A stretch of DNA of 64,000 bases from Ignavibacteria bacterium (GTDB lineage: Bacteria > Bacteroidota > Ignavibacteria > Kapaibacteriales > UBA4661): contig JAAFIV010000005.1 of the NCBI GenBank assembly GCA_013298775.1, forward strand, positions 62,001 through 126,000. The letters are read 5' to 3'. Positions 7,807-16,746 of this stretch are shown here, piece by piece. Made by a program: the position numbers and the translations under genes. The notes beneath the pieces are model-generated. The model made no database searches, was not told the DNA's origin, and saw only the letters and a program-made list of their open reading frames with translations. Position 1 is the first letter of the stretch, and each line of letters begins with the position of its first letter.

Positions 7807-8919
7807 TTACTTTGCTCGTGCAATCTGCTCGGTAATCCGCTCCGCAACACGCAAGGCAGCAAGCGCATCAGCAGCAGTAGCGGAGTAATGTTCGCTCACT
7901 CGCTCTCGCACAGCCCGCACAAATGCTTGCTGTTCGGCAGCAATGGCGTTGGATGGCACAAGCGTAGGCTTTTCGTACCAAAGCTGCTTGTGAGCGTTTC
8001 TGTGAGAATCGGTGCGGGTGCTGGCGTTGTTCGTTTGCCGAACGGGAGCGTGAATATCGCCGAGCATTGTTGCTGGAAGCATTGTAGAATCTGGCATTTG
8101 AGGGAATTGACCATTACTTGCATGGAAAATTTCCAAACTTGGCGCGGCAAAATCCAGCGAATAGCACGTAGTTTCCTCAAAGACCAACATTGACCGTGTT
8201 TGGCTCGGTGCAAGACGTGATGCCGCAAGCACAGCAACCGCCCCGTTTTGGAACTGCAAGCGTGCATGAGCAATATCACACGAATCCGTGAGAACCGCAG
8301 CACCACTGGCTTGTACGCCAAGTTCAGATTCCACAAGCGGTGAATTGATGAGCCAAAGCGCGAGGTCGAGGTCGTGAATCATCAAATCCAGAATCACAGA
8401 AACATCCGTCGCGCGAGGCGTGAACGGGGCGAGTCGGCGTGCTTCGAGAAATTGCGGATTCTGATTTTCTGTGCGCAAACGCCCAGACATAGCTTGGAAA
8501 GCGGGGTTGTAACGTTCTACGTGTCCGACATGGATAATCAAATTTCGCTCTAGCGCAGTATTCATCAGCATTTCTGCTTCTCTGCTCGTCGTCGTCATTG
8601 GCTTTTCTATAAAGCAATGTTTGCCTGCAAGCAAGCATTGACGAGCTATTGCGAAGTGCGTCGAGGTTGGGGAAACTATTGTAACGGCATCTACAATTTC
8701 CAGCATTTCCTCCAAACTCAAGCAAATATGCGGTGCGTAGCCAAGTGTTTTTTGTACATCTTGCTCGTGTGCGCATTCTGCGGCTCGCTCGGTATGAATG
8801 TCGTACAAGGCGCGTAATTGCACGGTTTCTGGCGAAGTCTGCGCAAAATCTCGCCACAGTTTTGTATGAATTTTTCCTAAATGACCAGCACCAACAACAG
8901 CGATACGGAGAGGTTTCAT
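7807..8919 (-). CDS. Gfo/Idh/MocA-family NAD(P)-dependent oxidoreductase
   Basis: Sugar or inositol dehydrogenase-type protein, 370 residues. The N-terminal Rossmann fold has IAVVGAGHLGKIH (residues 6-18, GxGxxG). The signature CFIEKPMTTTSREAEML supplies the EKP lysine, and VGHVERYNPAF begins the substrate domain. LAPFTPRATDVSVILDLMIHDLDLALWL is the usual central region with a conserved IHDLD. The GHVERYNPAF signature resembles the subgroup acting on UDP-HexNAc sugars (WlbA/GnnA-like), so a role in lipid A or surface sugars is possible but unproven. No partner aminotransferase is adjacent. The stop lies in front of the repeat before purN. Start ATG 8919. Confidence 0.85.
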   Translation of the reverse strand: MKPLRIAVVGAGHLGKIHTKLWRDFAQTSPETVQLRALYDIHTERAAECAHEQDVQKTLGYAPHICLSLEEMLEIVDAVTIVSPTSTHFAIARQCLLAGKHCFIEKPMTTTSREAEMLMNTALERNLIIHVGHVERYNPAFQAMSGRLRTENQNPQFLEARRLAPFTPRATDVSVILDLMIHDLDLALWLINSPLVESELGVQASGAAVLTDSCDIAHARLQFQNGAVAVLAASRLAPSQTRSMLVFEETTCYSLDFAAPSLEIFHASNGQFPQMPDSTMLPATMLGDIHAPVRQTNNASTRTDSHRNAHKQLWYEKPTLVPSNAIAAEQQAFVRAVRERVSEHYSATAADALAALRVAERITEQIARAK

Positions 8920-8955
8920 GCGGACTTGAAGGTAATTGCAAAGATGGAATGTTTG

Positions 8956-9076
8956 CCCTCACCCCTCGCTCCGCGAGACCCTCTCCCACGCGAAGCGCGG
9001 GGCAAGGGTACATGGAAGCATTTTTCCTAAAGCCCTCGCCCTCTGGGAGAGGGTCTCGCGGAGCGAGGGGTGAGGG
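8956..9076. repeat. Family C GC-rich palindrome, long perfect arms
   Basis: ccctcacccctcgctccgcg and its continuation gagaccctctccca are perfectly complementary to tgggagagggtctcgcggag plus cgaggggtgaggg, more than 30 bp in total. It separates the divergent oxidoreductase and rplM genes and produces spurious long Pro/Arg-rich ORFs. Confidence 0.8.
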
Positions 9077-9314
9077 TATTCCCCATAAAATTACGGAAAA
9101 TGTCCACGCCACAGTACGATTTTTCGCCGAAAAAACGAGCGTGCAAAAAATAGATGTGCGAATATTTTGGAATATTGCATTCAGAATGATATTTTTGTAG
9201 GCTATGGCAAAAATTCAGTAAACGCTCACGGGTATTGAGCAAATGCGAACATTTTCACCATACAAAAAGCTAACAAATCATTATCGTTTCACAGTTTACA
9301 GGTTGGGTGTAGCA

Positions 9315-9782
9315 ATGACACCGTACACAACATCTACCAAGTCGGCAAACGCAAAGACGGTTGAGCAAAAATGGCTCATCGTTGATGCGGCAGGTCAAAA
9401 CGTTGGTCGTTTGGCTTCGCAAATCGCTCGGCTGCTTCGCGGCAAACATAAGCCGTATTACACACCGCACGTAGATTGCGGAGATTACGTAATTGTTATC
9501 AATGCTTCAAAGATGACAATGGCGCAAAAACGCGCAGAAAACAAAGAATACTACCGCAATACCCTTTATCCGGGCGGTGCGCGTTTTACTTCTTTCAAAG
9601 ATGTAATGGCAACAAAGCCTGAATTCGCGCTTCAACACGCGGTTCGCGGTATGCTGCCCAAAAATACGTTGGGCGAGCAAATGTCGAAAAAACTCCGCGT
9701 TTATGCTGGTACAGAGCATGAACACGCTGCACAACAGCCGGTTGTTTATCCCTTGCCGTATAACTTTATTTCTGGCAAGTAA
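9315..9782 (+). CDS. rplM: 50S ribosomal protein L13
   Basis: Early-assembling large-subunit protein, 155 residues. Recognised by KWLIVDAAGQNVGRLASQIA, GKHKPYYTPHVDCGDYVIVI, the YYRNTLYPGGARFTSFKDVM segment and the HAVRGMLPKNTLGEQMSKKL motif with YAGTEHEH close behind. ATG 9315 gives a short STKSANAK-type leader; the in-frame upstream start at 9243 would add residues not seen in L13. It heads the conserved rplM-rpsI pair, with rpsI 49 bp later, then rpsB and tsf. A sigma70-like TTGCAT-N17-TAGGCT lies about 115 bp upstream, which I rate as weak evidence for the promoter. Confidence 0.97.
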   Translation: MTPYTTSTKSANAKTVEQKWLIVDAAGQNVGRLASQIARLLRGKHKPYYTPHVDCGDYVIVINASKMTMAQKRAENKEYYRNTLYPGGARFTSFKDVMATKPEFALQHAVRGMLPKNTLGEQMSKKLRVYAGTEHEHAAQQPVVYPLPYNFISGK

Positions 9783-9831
9783 TCTTCTTAATTCTAGACT
9801 TTTCCTTTGAAGTTTTTATTCCTCATTCTCT

Positions 9832-10227
9832 ATGGCAGCTACAGTTTATTACGCAACCGGCAAGCGTAAAACAGCAATCGCAAAAGTACGCCTCATCCCA
9901 GGCAATGGTAAAGTTACCATCAATGGTGATGAAAATCTTGAAAGCTACTTCCCCTCTGAGTTCCAACGCCAAGACGTATTGAAGCCGCTTACCGTAACTG
10001 GTACCATCGGCACATTCGACGTTCATGTGGACGCGCTCGGCGGCGGTAAAAGCGGTCAAGCTGGTGCTATGCGCTTGGGTGTTGCTCGTGCGCTTGTTAC
10101 CTACAATGAAGAATTGCGCTCAACGCTTCGTATTGCCGACCTTATGACACGCGACCCCCGTATGGTGGAGCGCAAAAAATATGGTCGCAAAAAAGCCCGC
10201 AAACGCTTCCAGTTCTCCAAGCGTTAA
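9832..10227 (+). CDS. rpsI: 30S ribosomal protein S9
   Basis: Small-subunit head protein, 131 residues, whose C-terminal tail reaches the P-site tRNA. Diagnostic stretches are YYATGKRKTAIAKVRLIPGN, DVHVDALGGGKSGQAGAMRLG, the RSTLRIADLMTRDPRMVERK segment and the invariant basic end KKARKRFQFSKR. It is the second gene of the rplM operon, and is followed by a hairpin and about 330 bp without genes before rpsB. Confidence 0.98.
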   Translation: MAATVYYATGKRKTAIAKVRLIPGNGKVTINGDENLESYFPSEFQRQDVLKPLTVTGTIGTFDVHVDALGGGKSGQAGAMRLGVARALVTYNEELRSTLRIADLMTRDPRMVERKKYGRKKARKRFQFSKR

Positions 10228-10261
10228 TCCGCTTCGATTACTGTCGTATTTTGCACTTTTG

Positions 10262-10301
10262 GGAACGGCTGCGGGGGATATTTTCTCTCGCAGCCGCTTC
10301 C
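10262..10301 (+). terminator. Hairpin downstream of rpsI
   Basis: ggaacggctgcg pairs with cgcagccgcttcc across a 15-nt loop, with eight perfect GC-rich pairs. There is no T-run, so attenuator, processing site or weak terminator are all possible. The rest of the 10228-10555 gap holds a single A'-type repeat arm and an atttcatccctcaaatttcatcc stretch; I see no gene in it. Confidence 0.45.
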
Positions 10302-10422
10302 ACTTTGTATCCTTTAATTCATTCAATCATGCGCTTGGGATTGAGCAGCGTGTGGCAAGAAATGCGGCGTAAAAGCCATTTGAAAATGAGGTCATTGAAC
10401 ATGAGACTTTTAGCGTCTCGTG

Positions 10423-10455
10423 ACGCAGACAGGAGTGTCTGCGCTACCGCTTCGG
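10423..10455. repeat. Single arm of the A' repeat
   Basis: gacgcagacaggagtgtctg followed by cgctaccgcttcgg matches the arm and loop edge of the copies at 51021 and 20281, but no complementary arm follows. It appears to be a truncated copy upstream of rpsB. Confidence 0.55.
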
Positions 10456-10555
10456 TTTCATATTTCATCCCTCAAATTTCATCCTTTCTCTTGTTCTCTG
10501 CTCAAGTTGAACAGCGCAGTTGTACAACACATTTTTTGTTTTTTGGAGTTTATCC

Positions 10556-11413
10556 ATGCCTAAAGTTAGTATTGAGCAATTGCTCGAAGCAGGTGCGCAC
10601 TTTGGACACCTTACCCGCCGTTGGAATCCGCAAATGCGTCGTTTTATCTTCGCAGAGCGCAACGGTATTCACGTCATTGACCTTCGTAAAACCCAGCTTC
10701 TTGTTGATGTTGCGCACGATGCAGCACTCGAAGTAGCAAGCAAAGGCGGACGCTTTATGTTCGTCGGTACGAAGAAACAAGCAAAAGAAGTCATTGCCCG
10801 CGAAGCGGCTCGTTGCGGCGCGTATTACGCTGCCGACCGTTGGTTGGGCGGAATGCTCACCAACTTTGCGACCATTCGCAAGAGCATTCGCCGTATGGAA
10901 GCCATTGAGAAAATGCAATCCGACGGAACGTATGACAAATTGAAGAAAAAAGAACGCCTCGTGCTTTCCCGCGAAAAAGAGAAATTAGACCGCGTATTGG
11001 GTGGTATTCGTGATATGAACCGCCTTCCAAGCGCACTCTTTATCGTGGACATCAAAAAAGAGCATATTGCGATTGACGAAGCACACAAACTCGGTATTCC
11101 GATTTTTGCTATCGTGGACACAAATTGCGACCCGAACACGGTTGATTATCCAATCCCAGCAAACGACGATTCCGTGCGTACTGTCGAGCTTATTGCGAAA
11201 GTAATGGCGGAAGCGGTGTTGGAAGGCAAAGAATACGCAAAAATTCACAACATCGACACCAGCGCAGACGACAAAGACGCATTTGGTGATGGCGACCAAG
11301 AAGACGGCAAAAAACGCCGTAATACCCGTCCACGCAAGCCACGTCCGGGCGGTGGACAAGATGCAGCTCCAGTAGCAGAAGCGCAAGCTAGCACCGAAGC
11401 GGTTGCTGAGTAA
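10556..11413 (+). CDS. rpsB: 30S ribosomal protein S2
   Basis: Small-subunit protein needed for S1 binding, 285 residues. Clear matches: [68 protein letters not shown] and the [20 protein letters not shown] segment. The core ends near residue 235. An extra charged tail of about 45 residues follows, first acidic ([16 protein letters not shown]), then Arg/Pro ([14 protein letters not shown]), then Ala/Glu-rich. ATG 10556 is preceded by TTGGAG and agrees with S2 N-termini; the upstream TTG at 10520 is not needed. tsf follows, separated by a palindromic repeat. Confidence 0.97.
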   Translation: MPKVSIEQLLEAGAHFGHLTRRWNPQMRRFIFAERNGIHVIDLRKTQLLVDVAHDAALEVASKGGRFMFVGTKKQAKEVIAREAARCGAYYAADRWLGGMLTNFATIRKSIRRMEAIEKMQSDGTYDKLKKKERLVLSREKEKLDRVLGGIRDMNRLPSALFIVDIKKEHIAIDEAHKLGIPIFAIVDTNCDPNTVDYPIPANDDSVRTVELIAKVMAEAVLEGKEYAKIHNIDTSADDKDAFGDGDQEDGKKRRNTRPRKPRPGGGQDAAPVAEAQASTEAVAE

Positions 11414-11424
11414 TTTTCTTAGGG

Positions 11425-11538
11425 CTTTCGCAAAATAGTAGTTTTTATGGAGCAGACAAGTTGAGGGAAGCCCTCAGGTCTGCTCTACCTAAAGCCCAAT
11501 GGTAGTGCAGAAACTCTTGTCTGCGCCGTTTGCGAAAG
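11425..11538. repeat. A' palindrome with locus-specific outer arms between rpsB and tsf
   Basis: The outer pair ctttcgcaaa (11425-11434) and tttgcgaaag (11529-11538) is perfect over 10 bp. Inside, gagcagac pairs with gtctgctc around ttgagggaagccctcag (11450-11485), and a second cttgtctgcgcc arm lies at the right. Nested hairpins here could act as an mRNA-processing or attenuation site between two co-transcribed genes. Confidence 0.7.
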
Positions 11539-11591
11539 TTCTATTACCTTGAATTTTCTCCCATTTCACTTTTATAGATACACCTATCACT

Positions 11592-12461
11592 ATGGCTGTA
11601 ACTCTTGACCAAGTAAAGGACTTGCGCGAACAAACTGGCGCAGGTATGGCAGATTGCAAAAAGGCTCTCGACGAGTCTAATGGCGATATGCAAGGCGCAA
11701 TTGAGTTTTTGCGCAAACGTGGTGCCGCTTCGGCAGCAAAACGCTCCGACCGCACAACGAATGAAGGTATGATTATCACCAAATCTTCTGCAGATGGCAA
11801 AAAAGCTGTTATCGTGGAAATTAACTGCGAAACAGACTTCGTTGCTCGCAATGAAGAATTTGTAAACTTCGCTGAAACGATTGCTTCCACTGTTCTTTCG
11901 CACAATCCCGCTTCGGAAGAAGCACTTTTGTCGGTGGATATTGGCGGCAAGAAATTGGGCGATTTGATGAACGAAATGCTCGCAAAATTCAGCGAGCGCA
12001 TCATTTTGAAGCGATACGAACTCTTGGAAGCAAAGAGTGGTGCGGTTGTGGAGTACATCCACACAGGCAGCAAACTCGGCGTTCTCTTGGAAGTAACGTC
12101 TGCACCAACAACCGACGCACTTCGCGCTCAAATGCGTGATGTTGCAATGCAAGTTGCGGCAATGAGTCCGAGCTTTGTTCGCCGCGAAGAAGTTGATAAT
12201 GCAACGCTTGAAAAAGAAAAAGAAATCTATATGCAGCAAGCAATTCAACAAGGCAAAAACCCAGAAATCGCAGCAAAAGTTGCGCAAGGTCGCGTTGAAA
12301 AATACTACCAAGAATTCTGCTTGGTTGAGCAAACCTACGTGAAAGATTCTGGCAAAACCGTACAAGATGTATTGAAAGAAATGAGTACGGTAGCAGGAGC
12401 AACCATAGATGTGGTGCGCTTCCGTCGCTATTTCTTAGGTGAAGGCGCGAGCAATAACTAA
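11592..12461 (+). CDS. tsf: Translation elongation factor Ts
   Basis: Nucleotide exchange factor for EF-Tu, 289 residues. The N-terminal UBA-like domain contains LREQTGAGMADCKKALDES, followed by the core motifs NCETDFVARNEEFVNFAETI and GVLLEVT. The later LVEQTYVKDSGKTVQDVL is the usual C-terminal motif. ATG 11592 begins MAVTLDQVKDLREQTG, as expected. It is the last gene of the rplM-rpsI-rpsB-tsf group and ends at a strong intrinsic terminator. Confidence 0.97.
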   Translation: MAVTLDQVKDLREQTGAGMADCKKALDESNGDMQGAIEFLRKRGAASAAKRSDRTTNEGMIITKSSADGKKAVIVEINCETDFVARNEEFVNFAETIASTVLSHNPASEEALLSVDIGGKKLGDLMNEMLAKFSERIILKRYELLEAKSGAVVEYIHTGSKLGVLLEVTSAPTTDALRAQMRDVAMQVAAMSPSFVRREEVDNATLEKEKEIYMQQAIQQGKNPEIAAKVAQGRVEKYYQEFCLVEQTYVKDSGKTVQDVLKEMSTVAGATIDVVRFRRYFLGEGASNN

Positions 12462-12491
12462 TTGCTGTACGTGCAGATGATGCTATTTTAC

Positions 12492-12525
12492 AAGGCTCGG
12501 AAAGATATTCTTTTCGAGCCTTTTT
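12492..12525 (+). terminator. Intrinsic terminator of the tsf operon
   Basis: aaggctcggaaag pairs with cttttcgagcctt around atatt, 13 pairs with one G-T wobble, followed by TTTTT. It lies 30 bp after the tsf stop. Confidence 0.88.
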
Positions 12526-12591
12526 GTATGTGATGAATCTTGAATTCAAGAATATTTTTTTCTCATTTTTTCTCACTTTTCTCTGTCCAAC

Positions 12592-15561
12592 ATGATTCTA
12601 TCCCGCACGCAGCACTTCCTCTGCTGCTTTGTCCTTGTGTGCGCTTGCGCTTTGACGAGCCTTTCTGCACAGCCGGCAAAACCTGTCCAATCTAGCACTC
12701 AAGCTACGCAGAGTGCGCAACAAACCGCTCCGCAAGACCCTCGCGTCCGTATGATGGCAATGCTGAACGCACAAATGCTGCCTATTGACCCCAGCATCCG
12801 CACAGGAACGCTCGCAAATGGTCTTCGTTACTACATTCGTGCAAATAAAAAACCCGAAAAACGTGCAGAATTGCGCCTTGTGGTGAATGCAGGTTCTATG
12901 CAAGAAGATGATGACCAGCAAGGACTTGCACACTTCGCCGAACATATGGCATTCAACGGCACAAAAAACTTCGCCAAGCAAGATTTGGTCAATTATCTGG
13001 AGCGTATTGGTTTACGTTTTGGTCCTGATTTGAATGCCTACACCAGTTTCGACGAAACCGTGTATATGCTGCAAATCCCGACCGATAGTGCTTCGATTGT
13101 TACCAAAGCCTTGCAGGTACTTGAAGATTGGGCGCATAACGTCAGCTTTGAAGGTGCGGAAATTGACAAAGAGCGCGGCGTTGTTGCTGAAGAATGGCGG
13201 CTTGGGCGCGGCGCAATGATGCGCACCATCAACAAGCAACTGCCTGTTGCCTACAAGGGTTCGCGCTATGCAGACCGCATTCCAATTGGTCAAAAAGCGG
13301 TGCTGGACACCTTCAAACACGAGACCATACGTCGTTTCTACCGTGATTGGTATCGTCCGAATTTGATGGCAGTAATTGTTGTGGGCGATATTGACCCTGC
13401 GCAGATGGAAGAGCGCGTAAAAGCTCAGTTTGGCGGATTAACAAATCCTACAAATCCTAAAACACGCACCGTTGCTGATGTGCCGAATCACAAAGAAACC
13501 TACGTAAGCGCGGTAAGCGATGCAGAAACGCCTGTGTCCGTTGTCCAGATTTTTAGCCAAGAAACCAAGCCTTCACGCGGCTCTGCGGGTGATTATCGCC
13601 GAAATATCGTGCAATCGCTCGCCTTTGGTATGATTTCCGAACGCCTCAGCGAAATTGCGCAGAAACCCAATCCGCCCTTTGGTGGCGCGTATTGTGGCAA
13701 CGTGGGACAGCTTCCGGTGCGCGTGAAAGATGCTCACGGCGTAATGGCGTATTTTATCAAGGACAACAACATTCCACGCGCCTTGGAGACAATTTTAACC
13801 GAAGCAGAACGCGCAAAGCGTCATGGATTCACGCTTGCAGAGCTTGACCGTCAAAAAATCTCCGCTCTGCGCCGCATGGAACAAGGTTTCTTGGAGCGCG
13901 AAAAAACGGAATCGGAAGCCTTTGCAAGCGAATATGTGCGCAATTTCCTTGAGCAGGAATCCATTCCAGGCATTGAAACCGAGTATAATTTGTACAAAGC
14001 CTTTGTGCCAACAATTACGCTGGATGAGGTAAATGCTATTGCGGCAGCACTTCTGCCCGACAGCAACCGCGTCATTCTTGCTTCGTTGCCGAAAAAAGAT
14101 GGTGCGGCAATGCCAAAAGACGCAGAATTCCTCGCGCTTGTGGAAAGTATCAAACAAAAAACGATTGAGCCGTATAAAGAAACCGTTTCCGCAGAGCCGC
14201 TTATTGAATCCGCCAAAGAGCCGAAACCCGCACAAATCCTTACAGAAAAGACAATAAAAGGTGCAGACGCAACTGAAATTACCTTTGCAAACGGTGTAAA
14301 AGCAGTGGTGAAATATACCGAGTTCAAAAATGACGAAGTAATTATCAAATCCTTCAGCCCAGGCGGTCATTCGCTCGTGCCGACAGAAGATTTTGCTTCG
14401 GCAGCCAACACCACAGGAATCATGCAACAAAGCGGTGTTGGGGCGTTTGATGCGGTTGCATTGCAGAAGAAATTAGCAGGGAAAGTGGTTTCGGTTTCGC
14501 CATATATCAGCGAATTGTATGAAGGCTTCAATGGCTCATGTTCGCCGAAAGACTTGGAAACCGCATTGCAGCTTGTGTATTTGAACTTCACTGCGCCGCG
14601 CAAGGATTCTGCGGGCTTTCTATCATACAAACAACGTATTCAAGCGGTGTTGGAGAATTTGAGCCGCTCACCAGAATATAATTTCCAAGACACCGTGCAA
14701 CGCACACTTTCTGGCTATCACCCGCGTCGTCCCTCGTTTACAAAGGAATTTTTGGACAAAGCAACCTTGGATAAAGCCTTCAGCATTTACCAAAATCGCT
14801 TTGCCGATGCGAGCGACTTCACCTTTTTCTTTGTCGGAAAGTACGACAGCGTAGCAATCAAGCCACTTTTGGCGAAATATCTTGGCGGACTACCATCAAT
14901 CAAACGCAAAGAAACATGGAAAGATGTCGGTGTGAAGCCGCCAACGGGCTTGATTGAAAAAACGGTAAAAAAAGGTGTGGAACCGAAGAGCCTTGTTAAT
15001 ATCAGCTTTGGCGGGAATTTTGTCTGGAACGACGACAACCGTTTTGCGCTCGGAACGCTTATGGAAGCCCTCAGAATCAAGCTCCGCGAGGTAATGCGTG
15101 AGGATAAAGGCGGAGTCTATGGCGTTGGGGTAAATGCTCAAATGAGTCGTATTCCAAAGCAAGAATATCTCATTCGCGTCCAGTTCGGATGCGCTCCCGA
15201 CCGCGTTGATGAACTCGTCAAGACGGTCTATGAGCAGATTGACAGCGTGAAAAAAGTGGGCTTAGGCGAGGATTATGTGAATAAAGTGAGGGAAGCACGC
15301 CGCCGCCAGCACGAGGTGAATCTAAAAGAAAATGGCTATTGGATAGGTGTTTTGGAAAATATGTACTACAACAACGAAACGGCAGAAAAACAACTGGATG
15401 TTGTGAAAGCCGCAGAAAAGCTCACTCTAAAGCTCTTGAAAGAATCGGCAAACAAATATTTTGGTACAAAAAATCAAGTAAAAGTGGTGCTTGTGCCAGA
15501 GAAAATTGTAAAACCAGAAGGCAGCGAAACAAAAGACGTACCAGCCACCAAGCCTCAATAA
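12592..15561 (+). CDS. M16 (pitrilysin-like) zinc metallopeptidase, exported
   Basis: Two-lobed clamshell protease, 989 residues. Residues 1-26 are a signal peptide (FLCCFVLVCACALTSLSA then QP). The inverted zinc motif HFAEH is at 114-118 (QGLAHFAEHMAFNGTKNF), with a downstream EIDKERGVVAEEWRLG segment supplying the distal glutamate. Four M16 repeats follow; the C-terminal half (from about residue 560) lacks the HxxEH motif, as in the inactive lobe of the family. It is periplasmic or outer-membrane associated, probably degrading peptides; the substrate is unknown. It is monocistronic, between two clear terminators. Start ATG 12592 gives an ideal signal peptide. Confidence 0.92.
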   Translation: MILSRTQHFLCCFVLVCACALTSLSAQPAKPVQSSTQATQSAQQTAPQDPRVRMMAMLNAQMLPIDPSIRTGTLANGLRYYIRANKKPEKRAELRLVVNAGSMQEDDDQQGLAHFAEHMAFNGTKNFAKQDLVNYLERIGLRFGPDLNAYTSFDETVYMLQIPTDSASIVTKALQVLEDWAHNVSFEGAEIDKERGVVAEEWRLGRGAMMRTINKQLPVAYKGSRYADRIPIGQKAVLDTFKHETIRRFYRDWYRPNLMAVIVVGDIDPAQMEERVKAQFGGLTNPTNPKTRTVADVPNHKETYVSAVSDAETPVSVVQIFSQETKPSRGSAGDYRRNIVQSLAFGMISERLSEIAQKPNPPFGGAYCGNVGQLPVRVKDAHGVMAYFIKDNNIPRALETILTEAERAKRHGFTLAELDRQKISALRRMEQGFLEREKTESEAFASEYVRNFLEQESIPGIETEYNLYKAFVPTITLDEVNAIAAALLPDSNRVILASLPKKDGAAMPKDAEFLALVESIKQKTIEPYKETVSAEPLIESAKEPKPAQILTEKTIKGADATEITFANGVKAVVKYTEFKNDEVIIKSFSPGGHSLVPTEDFASAANTTGIMQQSGVGAFDAVALQKKLAGKVVSVSPYISELYEGFNGSCSPKDLETALQLVYLNFTAPRKDSAGFLSYKQRIQAVLENLSRSPEYNFQDTVQRTLSGYHPRRPSFTKEFLDKATLDKAFSIYQNRFADASDFTFFFVGKYDSVAIKPLLAKYLGGLPSIKRKETWKDVGVKPPTGLIEKTVKKGVEPKSLVNISFGGNFVWNDDNRFALGTLMEALRIKLREVMREDKGGVYGVGVNAQMSRIPKQEYLIRVQFGCAPDRVDELVKTVYEQIDSVKKVGLGEDYVNKVREARRRQHEVNLKENGYWIGVLENMYYNNETAEKQLDVVKAAEKLTLKLLKESANKYFGTKNQVKVVLVPEKIVKPEGSETKDVPATKPQ

Positions 15562-15596
15562 TACTTGTGTGTAGGGTGATTGTTTAGTGAATAATG

Positions 15597-15639
15597 AAAA
15601 GCGCAGTTTGCTTAAAAAGCAGACTGCGCTTTGTTTTTG
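15597..15639 (+). terminator. Intrinsic terminator of the M16 protease gene
   Basis: aaaagcgcagtttgc pairs with gcagactgcgcttt around ttaaaaa, 14 pairs with a wobble, then GTTTTTG. It lies 35 bp after the stop codon. Confidence 0.85.
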
Positions 15640-15653
15640 ATACTCGTTACAAA

Positions 15654-15824
15654 TAGACATTATACAGATTAGTGATTTTTGCTCTTCAATAGTGGCTTGA
15701 GACTTCTTGTCTGTGAGTGTTGGTGCGGGTTTCAGGCGGCAAACACAGACAAGAAGTCTCAAGCCACTGAAGCCAGTATTTACGCCATTTCTGGACTTTC
15801 AGAGCTTAATCTGTATAATGTCTA
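15654..15824. repeat. Family A palindrome, arm type 2, with 18-bp locus-specific outer arms
   Basis: The core at 15691-15768 has 25-bp perfect arms that begin agtggcttgagacttcttgt. An outer pair, TAGACATTATACAGATTA at 15654-15671 and TAATCTGTATAATGTCTA at 15807-15824, is perfectly complementary over 18 bp. These outer arms do not occur in the other copies. The loop contains gggtttcaggcgg as in the 53137 copy. It fills the gap between the M16 and HmuY-like genes. Confidence 0.85.
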
Positions 15825-15872
15825 ATGTGTTATCAAAGCAAGACAGAATCTCGCTTTTGGGGCAATAAAAGT

Positions 15873-16493
15873 CTATTCAAATGCACGAGTATTGCCTGTG
15901 GTAAGTTGATAGCGAAAAGTGTAGAAGCGTGTCGCTGCAAGGGCATCGGGGGCAACGGCATCTTTGTAATAGCTGAGAATTTGAATTTTCGCGGTAGATT
16001 GCCCATCACCACAGCGCACAACAAGGCACACGTTCTCAATTGGGCGAATGACTGTTGCTTCGTAATTGTACCAGCTTTGCCCTGTACGCGGCGTAAAGGC
16101 GAGATTTTCCTCGCTGTCGTCGGTACGGAAGCCTGTGGTGGGAATCGTGCGGAGCGTCTCAAATGCTTGTGCGGTGAGGCGGAGTCCCGCGCCTTTGCCT
16201 GTGCGGATTGTCCCACCATTCACGATAATACTAGTTTTCCGAAAGCCAACGTCCCACGTGCTGGTGGCAGAATCGCGGTTCGGGACGATTGCGCCCGTGC
16301 GAAGATTGAACAGCGTGAAACGGTCTTCAGAGCTTGCGTTCAGGTTTTTTGCTTCCGTAATATTCCCTGTTTTGGTAATCGTGGGCGGTTGTATATCTGT
16401 TTGAACGGGATTGCATGATTGCAAAAAGCCGCCGCATAGCGTGATGCAGACAAGCGCGGCGAGTGTTTTTTGTGAGCAAAAAGTGGTATTCAT
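15873..16493 (-). CDS. HmuY-family lipoprotein (putative haem-binding)
   Basis: 206-residue surface or periplasmic lipoprotein. ATG 16493 gives a short n-region, a hydrophobic stretch and the lipobox FLQSC with Cys27 as the lipidated residue. The HmuY-like pattern is DRFTLFNLRTGAIVPNRDSA, then STWDVGFRKTSIIVNGGTI, SWYNYEATVIRPIENVCLVV and KIQILSYYKDAVAPDALAAT with RFYTFRYQ at the end. In Porphyromonas, HmuY captures haem and hands it to the TonB receptor HmuR. No TonB-dependent receptor or haem enzyme is adjacent here, and the axial histidines cannot be assigned from reading alone, so haem binding is family inference. It is transcribed divergently from pyrG. Confidence 0.82.
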   Translation of the reverse strand: MNTTFCSQKTLAALVCITLCGGFLQSCNPVQTDIQPPTITKTGNITEAKNLNASSEDRFTLFNLRTGAIVPNRDSATSTWDVGFRKTSIIVNGGTIRTGKGAGLRLTAQAFETLRTIPTTGFRTDDSEENLAFTPRTGQSWYNYEATVIRPIENVCLVVRCGDGQSTAKIQILSYYKDAVAPDALAATRFYTFRYQLTTGNTRAFE

Positions 16494-16746
16494 AGAGCGA
16501 AAGCAATATGCGGTAAATGGTGATACAAACGATTGACTGTTGTAAATGTGTTTATACAAATATAGGAAAAAATATTTTGTGTAAAAACATTGAGTGAGGA
16601 AAAACGCGCCTTTTTAGGACTTGTGTATATTTTACTCCGCTTCAATGGGAATTCTTCCTTTCCGAAACCAAAAAATTTGCTATTTTTACGCCCTTGTGTT
16701 TGACTATCTGTCTTTCATTTCAACAGATTTAACATAAGGATTCGTC

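Noticed and set aside
8324-9112. Long minus-strand ORF of 262 codons
   Set aside because: It runs through the oxidoreductase gene in another frame and into a family C palindrome; its Pro/Arg-rich residues are repeat-derived.
9181-9314. Firm promoter call upstream of rplM
   Set aside because: TTGCAT-N17-TAGGCT is only a weak match and this lineage may use other -7/-33 elements, so it is mentioned in the gene entry but not listed as a feature.
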